The translations under genes were made by a program, and so were the position numbers. From the NCBI RefSeq assembly GCF_000739775.1, contig NZ_BBJH01000035.1, positions 1-64,000 of the forward strand: 64,000 bases of DNA. Direction: 5' to 3'. How positions within the stretch are numbered: position 1 is the first letter of the stretch; every line of letters begins with the position of its first letter. Under the pieces are notes generated by a model that saw nothing but the letters and a program-made list of their open reading frames with translations, searched no databases and was not told where the DNA came from. Shown here piece by piece: positions 17,093 to 24,702 of this stretch. The stretch comes from Paraburkholderia heleia NBRC 101817. GTDB lineage: Bacteria > Pseudomonadota > Gammaproteobacteria > Burkholderiales > Burkholderiaceae.

Positions 17093-18148
17093 ATGAACTA
17101 TCTCGTGGGTTTTATGAGTGGTGACAGAGGCAGTATGCGTTGGCGGGCCGGTGCGATAGCGGCGCTCGTCATGCTTGCGAATCTGGCGATATGGATCTAT
17201 GCCATCGTGGCACTAAGGGGGCATCCGCTATTGCTGGGTACTGCGCTGCTCGCTTACACGTTCGGTCTTCGACACGCCGTGGACGCGGACCACATTGCTG
17301 CGATCGACAACACCACTCGCAAGCTGATGCAAACCGGGCAGCGGCCTGTTTCCGTGGGGTTCTTTTTCGCCGTGGGCCATTCCACCATCGTGATCATGTT
17401 GTCGGTTGCCGTGGCTTTTGCGACAACTTCCATCGAAGGGCGTTTCGATGAGTTGAAATCGGTGGGCGCGGTGATTTCCACGTTGGTCTCGGGAATCTTC
17501 CTGCTGACCCTGTCGATCGTCAATGTCCAGATTCTGTTGTCCTTGATAAAGACGTTCCGCCGCGTTAAGCGCGGCGAGACCCTGCTGGAGGACGATATGG
17601 ATATTTTGATGAGCGGGCGCGGCATGCTGAGCCGTCTCTTCCGGCCGCTGTTCAAGCTTGTCACGCGCAGCTGGCACATGCTCCCAATTGGTTTTCTGTT
17701 CGGATTGAGTTTCGATACGGCAACCGAAGTGGCTTTGTTCGGTATCTCTGCGACTCAGGCAGCCAAAGGTATGTCGGCCGACGTGATCATGGTGTTTCCG
17801 TTGCTGTTCATGGCGGGCATGACGCTGATCGATACCGCTGACGGCCTGCTGATGCTCGGTGCCTACGGATGGGCGTTCCGGCGGCCGACGCGCAAGCTCT
17901 TTTATAACATCACGATCACGTTTGTGTCGGTCGCGGTGGCCGTGTTGATCGGTAGTATCGAGATGGCGGCGCTTATCGGACAGGAATTCGATCTCAAAGG
18001 GAGATTCTGGGGTTTCGTCGGGAATTTGTCCGACAATTTCGGCACGATCGGTTATCTGGTAATCGGACTTTTTCTTGTTAGCTGGATGATTTCGATCGCA
18101 ATTTATCGGATCGGAAAATACGACGATTTACCGGCAAATCTGGGATAA
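17093..18148 (+). CDS. Nickel/cobalt transporter (NiCoT family, NhlF/HoxN-like)
   Basis: The 351-residue membrane protein has about eight hydrophobic segments and the NiCoT signature HAVDADHIAAIDNTTRK, whose His/Asp pattern lines the metal site, plus FFFAVGHSTIV and FGLSFDTATEVALFG. Family members move Ni2+ and/or Co2+ into the cytoplasm; NhlF in Rhodococcus supplies cobalt to nitrile hydratase. Its place 46 bases after the porin-like gene in a cobalt-NHase cluster strongly suggests cobalt supply. A weak purine-rich ribosome-binding site lies about 12-20 bases upstream of ATG 17093; ATG 17117 is an alternative start. Confidence 0.93.
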   Translation: MNYLVGFMSGDRGSMRWRAGAIAALVMLANLAIWIYAIVALRGHPLLLGTALLAYTFGLRHAVDADHIAAIDNTTRKLMQTGQRPVSVGFFFAVGHSTIVIMLSVAVAFATTSIEGRFDELKSVGAVISTLVSGIFLLTLSIVNVQILLSLIKTFRRVKRGETLLEDDMDILMSGRGMLSRLFRPLFKLVTRSWHMLPIGFLFGLSFDTATEVALFGISATQAAKGMSADVIMVFPLLFMAGMTLIDTADGLLMLGAYGWAFRRPTRKLFYNITITFVSVAVAVLIGSIEMAALIGQEFDLKGRFWGFVGNLSDNFGTIGYLVIGLFLVSWMISIAIYRIGKYDDLPANLG

Positions 18149-18229
18149 GGCCGAGCGCAACGGTGCGGGCGGCCTGTGGTCAGCCCGCATTCTCGATGGA
18201 TCTAAAGCCGTTCTATAGGTGGTAAGAGA

Positions 18230-18367
18230 ATGACAATCGTATCGACGTTCTCAGATTGGGTGCGCGCAATTTATTCCGCGATGATCCTGGTTGCATGTGC
18301 ATATGGCTTCGCGACTGACGCCGAACCAGAGATCCACGAGAATTACAGTCGGAACCACGCGTCTTGA
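18230..18367 (+). CDS. Possible 45-residue membrane/secreted peptide
   Basis: A short frame (MTIVSTFSDWVRAIYSAMIL...) with one hydrophobic stretch at about residues 13-28 lies 81 bases after the Co transporter stop. GGTAAGAGA upstream is a weak ribosome-binding site. It could be a real small peptide, or the truncated start of a larger gene broken at the island's right side. No family is recognised. Confidence 0.25.
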   Translation: MTIVSTFSDWVRAIYSAMILVACAYGFATDAEPEIHENYSRNHAS

Positions 18368-18382
18368 TCGTTCAACCACCAA

Positions 18383-19315
18383 TCAGCCGGTTAACACCTG
18401 GCTTGGTGTGTGGCCGAAATGCTTCTTGAACAGGCGGCAGAAATGCGAAAGATCGTTGAAGCCGCTCAGATAGGCGGCCTGAGCGATCTGCGATACGCGC
18501 CGCTCGGATAGCAGCATGAAGCTGTGTTCGAGGCGGCGGTGAGAAAGATGCTGCGAAGGGGTGAGCCCTTGTTTGGCAAACAGGCGCAGGAGCGTGCGTT
18601 CCGAGATATTGAGCGCGTTTGCGATATCTGTGACACTCAGGTCGTAATTGTCGAAGTTGGCATCGACGAAGTGAATCGCCTTGTTGTACAGCATAGTATG
18701 TTGAGCGCTTTGGCGATCGGTTGCTTCTACGCCGGAGACGAGCTCCAGTACGACAGTGAGCGTGTCCAGCAGCGCAGTGCTTAAACGCGCGCGTACTGCT
18801 TCCGTTGCCGTGCCCGAAAGGGTGATGGCTTCCCTGAGCATGGTGCCGATTGCCCCCGTAATAGGGATGTCCGATGGGATGCGGCTACCCGTCATGTGTT
18901 CGGCCATTGCAAGTCGCGACAGCAGCAGGCGACGCGGCATGCGCAAGAGCATCATGGAGGTCGGGTTAGACATGACAAACGGGCGGGCCGCATCATACAT
19001 GCTGATATCGCCGGCATGCAGTGTCGATGCCCGTCCCGACTGCGTCAGTCCAACAGACCCTGACTCGATAAAAATCATAATGATTCCATCGTCGGGATCG
19101 TGCTGAACGTCCTGATAAGAACGATGCCACGAGTGGGGGTGGAGGGCGGCGTATTGAGCGGCGTGAAAGGCGCCGAGTGTCTGCCCGTGCATCCGTCCCT
19201 CCATGGTTGCCCCGGTACGGCATTCACAACTGACGAAATGCGTACAAACGGAATCGTGCCAGTACTCGAGTCGTTGGTCTGAGGCAACGTGTTGCGTGGA
19301 GTAGTCGAACCGCAT
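18383..19315 (-). CDS. AraC-family regulator 3
   Basis: The 310-residue protein shows the same design as AraC 1 and 2: EYWHDSVCTHFVSCECR at the start of the sensing domain, HAGDISMYDAARPFVM in its core, and the double HTH with LSVTDIANALNISERTLLRLF and GFNDLSHFCRLFKKHFGHTPSQ. ATG 19315 follows a GGAAAA stretch. It is convergent with the Co transporter and closes the island on the right. Three regulators of the same type suggest separate control of separate substrates or a cascade. Confidence 0.9.
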   Translation of the reverse strand: MRFDYSTQHVASDQRLEYWHDSVCTHFVSCECRTGATMEGRMHGQTLGAFHAAQYAALHPHSWHRSYQDVQHDPDDGIIMIFIESGSVGLTQSGRASTLHAGDISMYDAARPFVMSNPTSMMLLRMPRRLLLSRLAMAEHMTGSRIPSDIPITGAIGTMLREAITLSGTATEAVRARLSTALLDTLTVVLELVSGVEATDRQSAQHTMLYNKAIHFVDANFDNYDLSVTDIANALNISERTLLRLFAKQGLTPSQHLSHRRLEHSFMLLSERRVSQIAQAAYLSGFNDLSHFCRLFKKHFGHTPSQVLTG

Positions 19316-19408
19316 GGCAGTTTTCCTGGGGGAAGCCCGTGCTTCGTGATGTGCCGGTACTGGGTGGTCAGCTCCCGTAAGCCGTTCGATCGGCGGGAAT
19401 ATGACCGT

Positions 19409-19632
19409 TTATACGTTGGCCAAAAAAAGTTGACAACTGCGGGCTTTCTCGGCGGCTGTGGTGCCTTGTGAAGCATTGCGCAGGCGTTCGACCCGGCTTC
19501 GTATCTCGCGCCGACAGGAGCCAGGGTTTGATCCGGTCCATTTTTTGAGTGCCCGGTGAAACGCGCCTGGCTCTGCGAAGCCAGGTTCGTGGGCCGCTTC
19601 CGCAATACCGAAGGCCTCGTTCTCCAGCCGTC
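19409..19632 (-). pseudogene. C-terminal fragment of a fourth AraC regulator
   Basis: On the minus strand about 74 codons ending in TAA at 19409-19411 read AFGIAEAAHEPGFAEPGAFH followed by RALKKWTGSNPGSCRREIR. This is the second HTH and family signature of AraC proteins (IA..AxxxGFAxPxAFxRAxKxWTGxxP). There is no start and no N-terminal domain, so it is a decayed remnant, sitting in the 400-bp gap between AraC 3 and the CoA-transferase fragment. Confidence 0.7.
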
Positions 19633-19714
19633 ATATTTTGAATCGGATCAATGCTTTTGTTTTCCAACAGGCGCTTAATTTGAGATAGCGTTCTTACACT
19701 TCGAAGGTTGAGCG

Positions 19715-19918
19715 ATGGAGCTTCCGCCTGGCGGTATCAAGGTTAGCGACTTCACAGGAGTACAGGCGGGGCCGGCCTGTACCCAGGTGCCCGCGTGGTT
19801 CGGGGCTGACGTCCTGAAAATCGAACTCCCTGGAACGGGCGGCATGACCCGTCAGCAACTGCGAGACATCCGTGGCAAGGATGGCCTGTACCTCACGATG
19901 CTCAACCCGAACGCTCGT
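19715..19918 (+). pseudogene. Formyl-CoA/CaiB-type CoA-transferase N-terminal fragment
   Basis: From ATG 19715 the frame reads GIKVSDFTGVQAGPACTQ, WFGADVLKIE and QQLRDIRGKDGLYLTMLNPN. This matches the start of class III CoA-transferases such as formyl-CoA:oxalate CoA-transferase (LDFTGVQAGPxCTQ, ADVLKIE, TMLNxNK). After about 68 residues the homology stops abruptly, while about 400 residues would be expected. The frame continues to 20065 in non-homologous sequence, so this is a 5' fragment. Confidence 0.75.
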
Positions 19919-19974
19919 CATAGCGGGTATCGCGCGCGGATATCCCGCGTTGCGGGTGCCGGTCGAACTCCCGA

Positions 19975-20140
19975 TTGGCACTGGCGCTCGGGATGCAGGA
20001 GGAGACCATCAGCGGCTTCGGCGCCGTTTCCCTGCAGACGCCGGTCGTGGCTAACAACATGGTGAAGTTTTCCGACGCGTTCATCGGTCGTTATTTGGGT
20101 GGCAGAGACGCGAAGGAGAAACGTCCTTCACGGGCGGACG
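19975..20140 (+). pseudogene. Unidentified coding fragment
   Basis: In the frame beginning at 19975, about 50 residues have natural composition (LGMQEETISGFGAVSLQTPV, then NNMVKFSDAFIGRYLGGRD) and good codon use, unlike the frames either side. The stretch lies between the CoA-transferase fragment and the PhaC-like gene. I do not recognise it; it may be the C-terminus of a gene removed by deletion. Confidence 0.3.
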
Positions 20141-20452
20141 TGCTTCTGCCCGGTCCGTCATGGCCGACCTATAGCCTTTCGGCCGCCGTAGGGGCCATCG
20201 TGTCGGGCCTCGTGTCGGAACCGCTCATCATCCCGGCGCTGATCCTGATTCGTCACGCTCGCTTTGATCCGGCTGCCGGACCGTTGACCCGCCGGCACGG
20301 TCGAGCCGTCAAATAGCCTGATACGAATCGGCTTTCGGGCACACACTGGCACACTGGTCATGCACCCTGACCCAACGACCCCGGTGGGAGGGTGATGCGA
20401 CTTTCTCAAACCGGATGACCGCGAGTGCCCATTCAAGCATGGAGATATTTTG

Positions 20453-21567
20453 ATGAGTCCTTCACCTCGTAACAAAGCGACGGTTCCGGCGCTACCTATC
20501 TTCTGGCCGCTGGTCGCCGCGACCGCGATGTTTGAGGCAGGTACGGCGCTGACGGAGAGGAACCTCGCGTTTATAGCCGAGGAAGAGAAACTCCACACAG
20601 GCCTGCAGCCGTCGCTGGCGACGGCCAACCAGCCGCTGCTGGACTTGCGGACGATGGTGTTACGCGATTACTCCGATGCGGATGCCCAGGGGGTGCCGAC
20701 GATTGTGGATGCGCCTTACGCGGGCCACCACGCGATGATCGCGGATTACCAGCCCGGTCAGAGCCTCATGGAGACGCTACGCGAAAACGGGCTTTCGCGT
20801 CTCTTCCTGACCGACTGGAAGTCGGTAACGGAAGACATGAAAGATCTGGAGATCGACCAGTATCTTGCCGAACTCAATGTGTGTGTCGACGAGGTTGGCG
20901 GCAGGGTGAAGCTCGTTGGTCTGTGCCAGGGAGGCTGGATGTCCGCGATGTATGCTGCGCGCTTCCCGGAGAAGGTGGTCAGTCTCGTTCTGGCGGGTTC
21001 GCCCATCGATACCGATGCGGGCGATGGCCCGATCAAACGGATGGTCCATACCTGGCCCGAGTCGTTTTACGAGGATCTGGTCAAGCTTGGCGGCGGATTG
21101 ATGCGTGGTCGGTTCATGCTTCGCGGCTGGAAAAACATGCACCCGGAGCAGCACTATATCTCCGAGCATGTCGATCTGTATGAGCACCTGGACGACCCGG
21201 CTTATCTGAAGAAGGAAGAAGCATTCGAAAGCTGGTACGAGAATCCGCTCGATCTCCCGGGGCGATGGTATCTGCAGGTCATCCGGCAGATTTTCAGGGA
21301 AAACCGCCTGGCAAAAGGGACGTTCGTGGCGCTCGGCCGTACGCTCAACCTCAAATCGATCACGTGTCCGGTCTACCTGCTGGCGGGAGAATCGGACGAC
21401 ATCACGACGCGGGAGCAGGTGTTCGACGCGACGAAGTATCTGGGTACGCCGCTCGAACACGTCGTGCAGAAGCTCGTTCCCGGCGGCCATATCGGTCTTT
21501 TCATGGGCTCGCGCACGTTGAAGATACCTGGCCCGGTATCGCTGCGTGGATTGCCGGGTCCGCGTAA
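20453..21567 (+). pseudogene. PhaC-like alpha/beta hydrolase with C-terminal frameshift
   Basis: The frame from ATG 20453 resembles polyhydroxyalkanoate-synthase/depolymerase-type hydrolases. It has a Cys nucleophile in VGLCQGGW (the PhaC-type lipase box), a catalytic Asp in GESDDIT and a His in PGGHIGLFMG. At about 21520 a base is missing: the present frame runs on to 21607 with alien residues, whereas a one-base insertion restores EDTWPGIAAWIAGSA and a stop at 21565-21567, making 371 residues. The catalytic triad precedes the break, so some activity might survive. It could also be a sequencing error. Confidence 0.65.
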
Positions 21568-21607
21568 CGCGAGCCTGCAACAGTGGCAGAACTCCCAGAC
21601 TTTTTAA

Positions 21608-21989
21608 TCTAGCGCATACTAGGTCGGTGGTGGCGCTAATGCGTCAACACTTGTACCGATCCCGGGCTTCCCTGCTGTTGGCGCTGGTGGCGGAATCAGC
21701 CATGCGTAGGTGGCCAGACTTCCGTGGAGTATGGTATTAGCTTCCCGCCGGGTACGGCGGTGAATCCTGTTAGCTACGGGTTGGGGCAGAAAAAGTAGGA
21801 GGAACAGGTATCGCTGGACCATCATTTAGGCCGGGCCAATACGAGAAGTTGAGTCGAGGTCAGAAGACCGTTTATTGGATTGCTATTGTTATCGGTTCTA
21901 CTTTAATCGCCGGGATCTGGATTTATAAACTTGCTTGGGTACGTTGAAAACAAACCCCGGCTGCGGCTGCGGTTTGTGTTTGCGGTTTG
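21608..21989. other. Remnant-rich gap; small membrane-peptide frame without a normal start
   Basis: No standard gene lies here. At 21810-21947 a 45-codon frame encodes a basic N-terminus and one strong membrane span (VYWIAIVIGSTLIAGIWIYK). It is preceded at proper distance by a perfect TAGGAGGA ribosome-binding site, but its first codon would be ATC, suggesting a mutated ATG or a rare start. Just before it, broken frames rich in Gly/Pro/Val end in GLGQKK and a stop at the ribosome-binding site, as if two mobile-element genes were adjacent. A CAAACC...GGTTTG hairpin follows the small frame at about 21950-21975. Confidence 0.35.
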
Positions 21990-22226
21990 CTATCCGCGGT
22001 CGGGCGAGATGGTCAGGCATCGATTGCGGTAATCGAAGGCGAAGTACATGCGCTGACCGGGCATAAAGCCCGCGCGTTGCAGCCAGATATCGGCGACCTG
22101 CGTCCAGGGCATGAAGGCCGGCGCGGGCTGGCCGGTGCCGTAGTCGGGTTCGGCGCGCAGCGTCACGCAGGCGCTGTCGTTCAGGTGCGCTCGCGGAGCG
22201 CGTCGTTTAAGATTGGCGTCAGCCAT
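21990..22226 (-). CDS. SymE-like toxin
   Basis: ATG 22226 follows AGGAG by six bases and gives 78 residues. The C-terminal part FMPWTQVADIWLQRAGFMPGQRMYF followed by RNRCLTISPD (quoted to show the family pattern) matches the SymE toxin fold, where a swapped-hairpin/AbrB-like domain has PW...W.GFxxGxxxxI and ends with xLxIxP. SymE proteins are SOS-induced endonuclease-type toxins held down by an antisense RNA in E. coli. Here an XRE gene lies upstream on the same strand with a strong hairpin between. Such genes are common in genomic islands. Confidence 0.75.
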   Translation of the reverse strand: MADANLKRRAPRAHLNDSACVTLRAEPDYGTGQPAPAFMPWTQVADIWLQRAGFMPGQRMYFAFDYRNRCLTISPDRG

Positions 22227-22258
22227 GATCAACTCCTGGTGTGAGTTGGTGGTGGTCA

Positions 22259-22293
22259 GCGGGCCGAGAGTGTTGGTAGCACTCCCGGCCCGC
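22259..22293. terminator. Strong hairpin between XRE regulator and SymE-like gene
   Basis: A 14-bp stem with one mismatch and a 7-base loop: GCGGGCCGAGAGTG pairs with CACTCCCGGCCCGC. It lies 33 bases upstream of the SymE-like start and 30 bases past the XRE stop. It may be a terminator for XRE, a leader structure on the toxin message, or part of an antisense RNA gene; the downstream plus-strand CTTCTTCT favours plus-strand termination. Confidence 0.55.
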
Positions 22294-22322
22294 GCTTCTT
22301 CTACTTCAGAAATCTCCTTCCT

Positions 22323-22679
22323 TTACCGCCGGGTCTGAGCCAGCACCGTATCGAGCATCTCGGAGACGAACCTTTGCCGTGCCTTGGGCAACTGGCTGAT
22401 GGCCTCGATCTGCTGTTGCAGCTTCGAGATGGGCCCGCGCCTGCTGTTGTGGGTGGTGCTCTGGCCGAGCAGTTCATCAGCCGAAAGGCCAAGCGTGCGG
22501 GTCAGTTCCGGAAGCAGTGACACAGGCAGCCGCAGCCTTCCACCCTCGTAGTGCGCCAGTGTCTGCTGGGCGACGCCAGGCTGTCCGGCCAGTGTCTGCT
22601 GGGTGAGTTCGTGGGCCTTGCGGGCGTAGGCAATGCGAGCGCCCAGGGCCCTGAAAAACTGTTCGTCCTTGGGGTTCAT
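22323..22679 (-). CDS. XRE-family helix-turn-helix regulator
   Basis: The 118-residue protein has an N-terminal HTH of the phage-repressor type (LGARIAYARKAHELTQQTLA, then GVAQQTLAHYEGGRLRLP) and a C-terminal helical stretch of about 45 residues (ISKLQQQIEAISQLPKARQ) that could dimerise. It lies upstream of the SymE-like gene on the same strand and diverges from the primase fragment, a pattern seen in integrative elements. It may control the toxin or the lost element. Confidence 0.85.
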   Translation of the reverse strand: MNPKDEQFFRALGARIAYARKAHELTQQTLAGQPGVAQQTLAHYEGGRLRLPVSLLPELTRTLGLSADELLGQSTTHNSRRGPISKLQQQIEAISQLPKARQRFVSEMLDTVLAQTRR

Positions 22680-22804
22680 GGTTGGTTAAGCGGTGAGAGA
22701 GCAGCCATGAAGATGGCTCCCGGTTTACGAGTTCGCTCACCACTTTGCTCTATGGCAGGTTACTCGGCAACCGAGCTATAGGGTTTTAGCCGAAAGGACA
22801 AGTC

Positions 22805-22975
22805 ATGCCGCGTATCCCGCAGGAAGAACTGGAACGCATCAAGCACGAGGTATCGCTGCTGCGGCTGATCGAGTCGCAGGGGCATGAGCTGAAGAAGCGC
22901 GGAAAAGGCTGGGTGATCCGCGGCGTGTATCGCGAGAGCGGACACGAGCACCTGAACGAGTGCCTGATACCCACG
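22805..22975 (+). pseudogene. CHC2/Toprim primase N-terminal fragment
   Basis: ATG 22805 opens MPRIPQEELERIKHEVSL, then RLIESQGHELKKRGKGWVIR. This is the start of the large CHC2 zinc-finger DNA primases of integrative elements (MPRIPxEELERLKxEVSLxRLxExxGxELKKHGKD). The zinc-finger cysteines that should follow are missing; the frame runs into the promoter region of the methyltransferase gene. It marks the broken right end of a mobile element. Confidence 0.7.
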
Positions 22976-23024
22976 CATGTTACGCGTATAGTCGGTCTCT
23001 TCGCTCGCGAACTCGAAGGAAGAC

Positions 23025-23765
23025 ATGGCGCAGAATATTTACGACGATCCGGAATTCCTGGCTGGTTATAGCCAGCTCCCGCGCCAGGTGTTGGGGCTTG
23101 AAGGCGCGCCCGAATGGCCGGCAATTCGCGCGCTGCTGCCCGATTTGTGCGGCAAGCGCGTGGTCGATCTGGGATGCGGCTTCGGCTGGGCGTCGCGCTG
23201 GATGCGCGAGCAGGGCGCAGCCTCGGTGCTCGGCATCGACATCTCGCAGAGCATGATTGCGCGCGCGAGGGCAGATACGACGGACCCCGCCATCGAGTAC
23301 CGTATCGGCGATCTCGACATGCTGAGCCTGCCCGGCGAGGCGTTCGATCTCGTGTACAGCGCGCTGGCCTTTCACTACGTGGCCGATTTCGCCCGCCTCA
23401 TACGCACCGTTCGCGGTGCACTCGCAAGCGCCGGCCAACTCGTCTTCACGATCGAGCATCCGGTGTACATGGCGGCGGCGAACCCGCACTGGATTGGCAG
23501 CGAGGCGGGCGACCAGCGGGGCCGCAAGACCTGGCCTGTCAACGGCTACGCCATGGAGGGCGAGCGCCGCACTGACTGGTTCGTCAAGGGCGTGCTGAAA
23601 TACCATCGCACGCTGGGCACCACGCTGAACACGCTGATCGACGCGGGGTTCCATATTCGGCGCGTGAATGAGTTCGCGCCGACGCCCGAGCAGGTTCAGC
23701 AAACGCCCGCATTGGCGGAGGAACTCGAACGCCCGATGCTGCTGCTGGTGTCGGCGAATACGTAG
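23025..23765 (+). CDS. Class I SAM-dependent methyltransferase
   Basis: The 246-residue protein has motif I VVDLGCGFGWASRWMREQGA, motif II ending VLGIDIS and the acidic/aromatic post-motif FDLVYSALAFHYVADF, of the UbiE/Methyltransf_11 type. The start follows GGAAG. The substrate is not evident. It is the first intact chromosomal-type gene to the right of the mobile remnants and is convergent with the redoxin gene. Confidence 0.88.
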   Translation: MAQNIYDDPEFLAGYSQLPRQVLGLEGAPEWPAIRALLPDLCGKRVVDLGCGFGWASRWMREQGAASVLGIDISQSMIARARADTTDPAIEYRIGDLDMLSLPGEAFDLVYSALAFHYVADFARLIRTVRGALASAGQLVFTIEHPVYMAAANPHWIGSEAGDQRGRKTWPVNGYAMEGERRTDWFVKGVLKYHRTLGTTLNTLIDAGFHIRRVNEFAPTPEQVQQTPALAEELERPMLLLVSANT

Positions 23766-23820
23766 CGTAGCGCTTTGTGACCGCCGCCGCCCCGCAAGCC
23801 GCAGCGGCGGCGCCAGCCGA

Positions 23821-24384
23821 TCATCCCTGCTTGCCCTGAATGCCCAGCAGATCGCGCACTTTCTGCTCGGTCTGTGCGTAGTCGCCCTCGCCGAAGTGGG
23901 TATAAACGAGCTTGCCGTTCTGGTCGATGAGATAAACGGCCGGCCAGTACTGGTTGCCATAGGCGTTCCACGTCGCGTAACCGTTGTCCTGCGCGACAGG
24001 GTACGTAATGCCGTACTGCCTGATGGCCTTCTGCAGGTTGCCGGTGTCGCGCTCGAACGAATACTCGGGCGTGTGCACGCCGACCACCACGAGACCCTTG
24101 TCGCGATAGCGCGCGTCCAGTTCCTTGACGTGCGGGATAGTGTGCGCGCAGTTGATGCAGTCGTAGGTCCAGAAGTCGACGAGCACGACCTTGCCGTGCA
24201 GCTGCCTGAGGTCGAGCGGCGGGCTGTTGAGCCAGGTGTTGATGCCGGTGAAGTTGGGTGCCTGCGCGCCGGTTTGCAGCGCGGCCGAGCCGCCGGACGG
24301 CGCTTCGCCCGAAGCGTACGCGGCGAGCCCGGCGGTGGCAGCGAGGCCGACGGCAACAGCGGCAATCTTGAGACGAGAGATCAT
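23821..24384 (-). CDS. Periplasmic thioredoxin-fold protein (redoxin)
   Basis: The start at ATG 24384 gives 187 residues with a signal peptide (RLKIAAVAVGLAATAGLAAYA). The thioredoxin-like core has the active site FWTYDCINCAHTIPH, a CxxC (Cys-Ile-Asn-Cys), and the insert VGVHTPEYSFERDTGN characteristic of DipZ-type redoxins. The same domain, closely similar, is fused to a membrane protein encoded divergently at 24703. It probably receives electrons from that protein and reduces periplasmic disulfides or peroxide-type substrates. Partner assignment is inference from similarity and proximity. Confidence 0.88.
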   Translation of the reverse strand: MISRLKIAAVAVGLAATAGLAAYASGEAPSGGSAALQTGAQAPNFTGINTWLNSPPLDLRQLHGKVVLVDFWTYDCINCAHTIPHVKELDARYRDKGLVVVGVHTPEYSFERDTGNLQKAIRQYGITYPVAQDNGYATWNAYGNQYWPAVYLIDQNGKLVYTHFGEGDYAQTEQKVRDLLGIQGKQG

Positions 24385-24499
24385 GAGTGTTCTCCTTGTG
24401 TGGACGACGAGCGTATTGGAACGCTCCCACGTATCTGGCGCGTGTCGCGTTTGCGGCGCTGTTGAAACGTAGTGTGTCGCCGCCGGGGCGCGATACGTA

Positions 24500-24643
24500 G
24501 GGATACAAATCGTCCACTGCGCGGCCGCCGCCTCGCGCGCGCCGCTGCACGCCGTGCGCGTGTTTGTATCCGTCTGTATCCAGCCGCTTTCGCGATACAT
24601 GACGATGCACGGCGAGCGCTTTCCAGACATTCCCCGGATACAT
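24500..24643. promoter_or_regulatory. Five GATACA/TGTATC repeats in divergent promoter region
   Basis: The 318-bp gap between the two thioredoxin-type genes contains GGATACA at 24500, TGTATCC at 24565 and 24575 (direct repeats one helical turn apart), CGATACA at 24593 and GGATACA at 24636. The rest of the gap is GC-rich. Repeated, oppositely oriented hexamers between divergent related genes suggest binding sites for a shared regulator, perhaps an OmpR-type response regulator. Confidence 0.45.
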
Positions 24644-24702
24644 GCCCGCGCTGAAATACGGCACATGGCGAGTCCGCCGACATTCGTCTGGAGACCGAAC
24701 TC

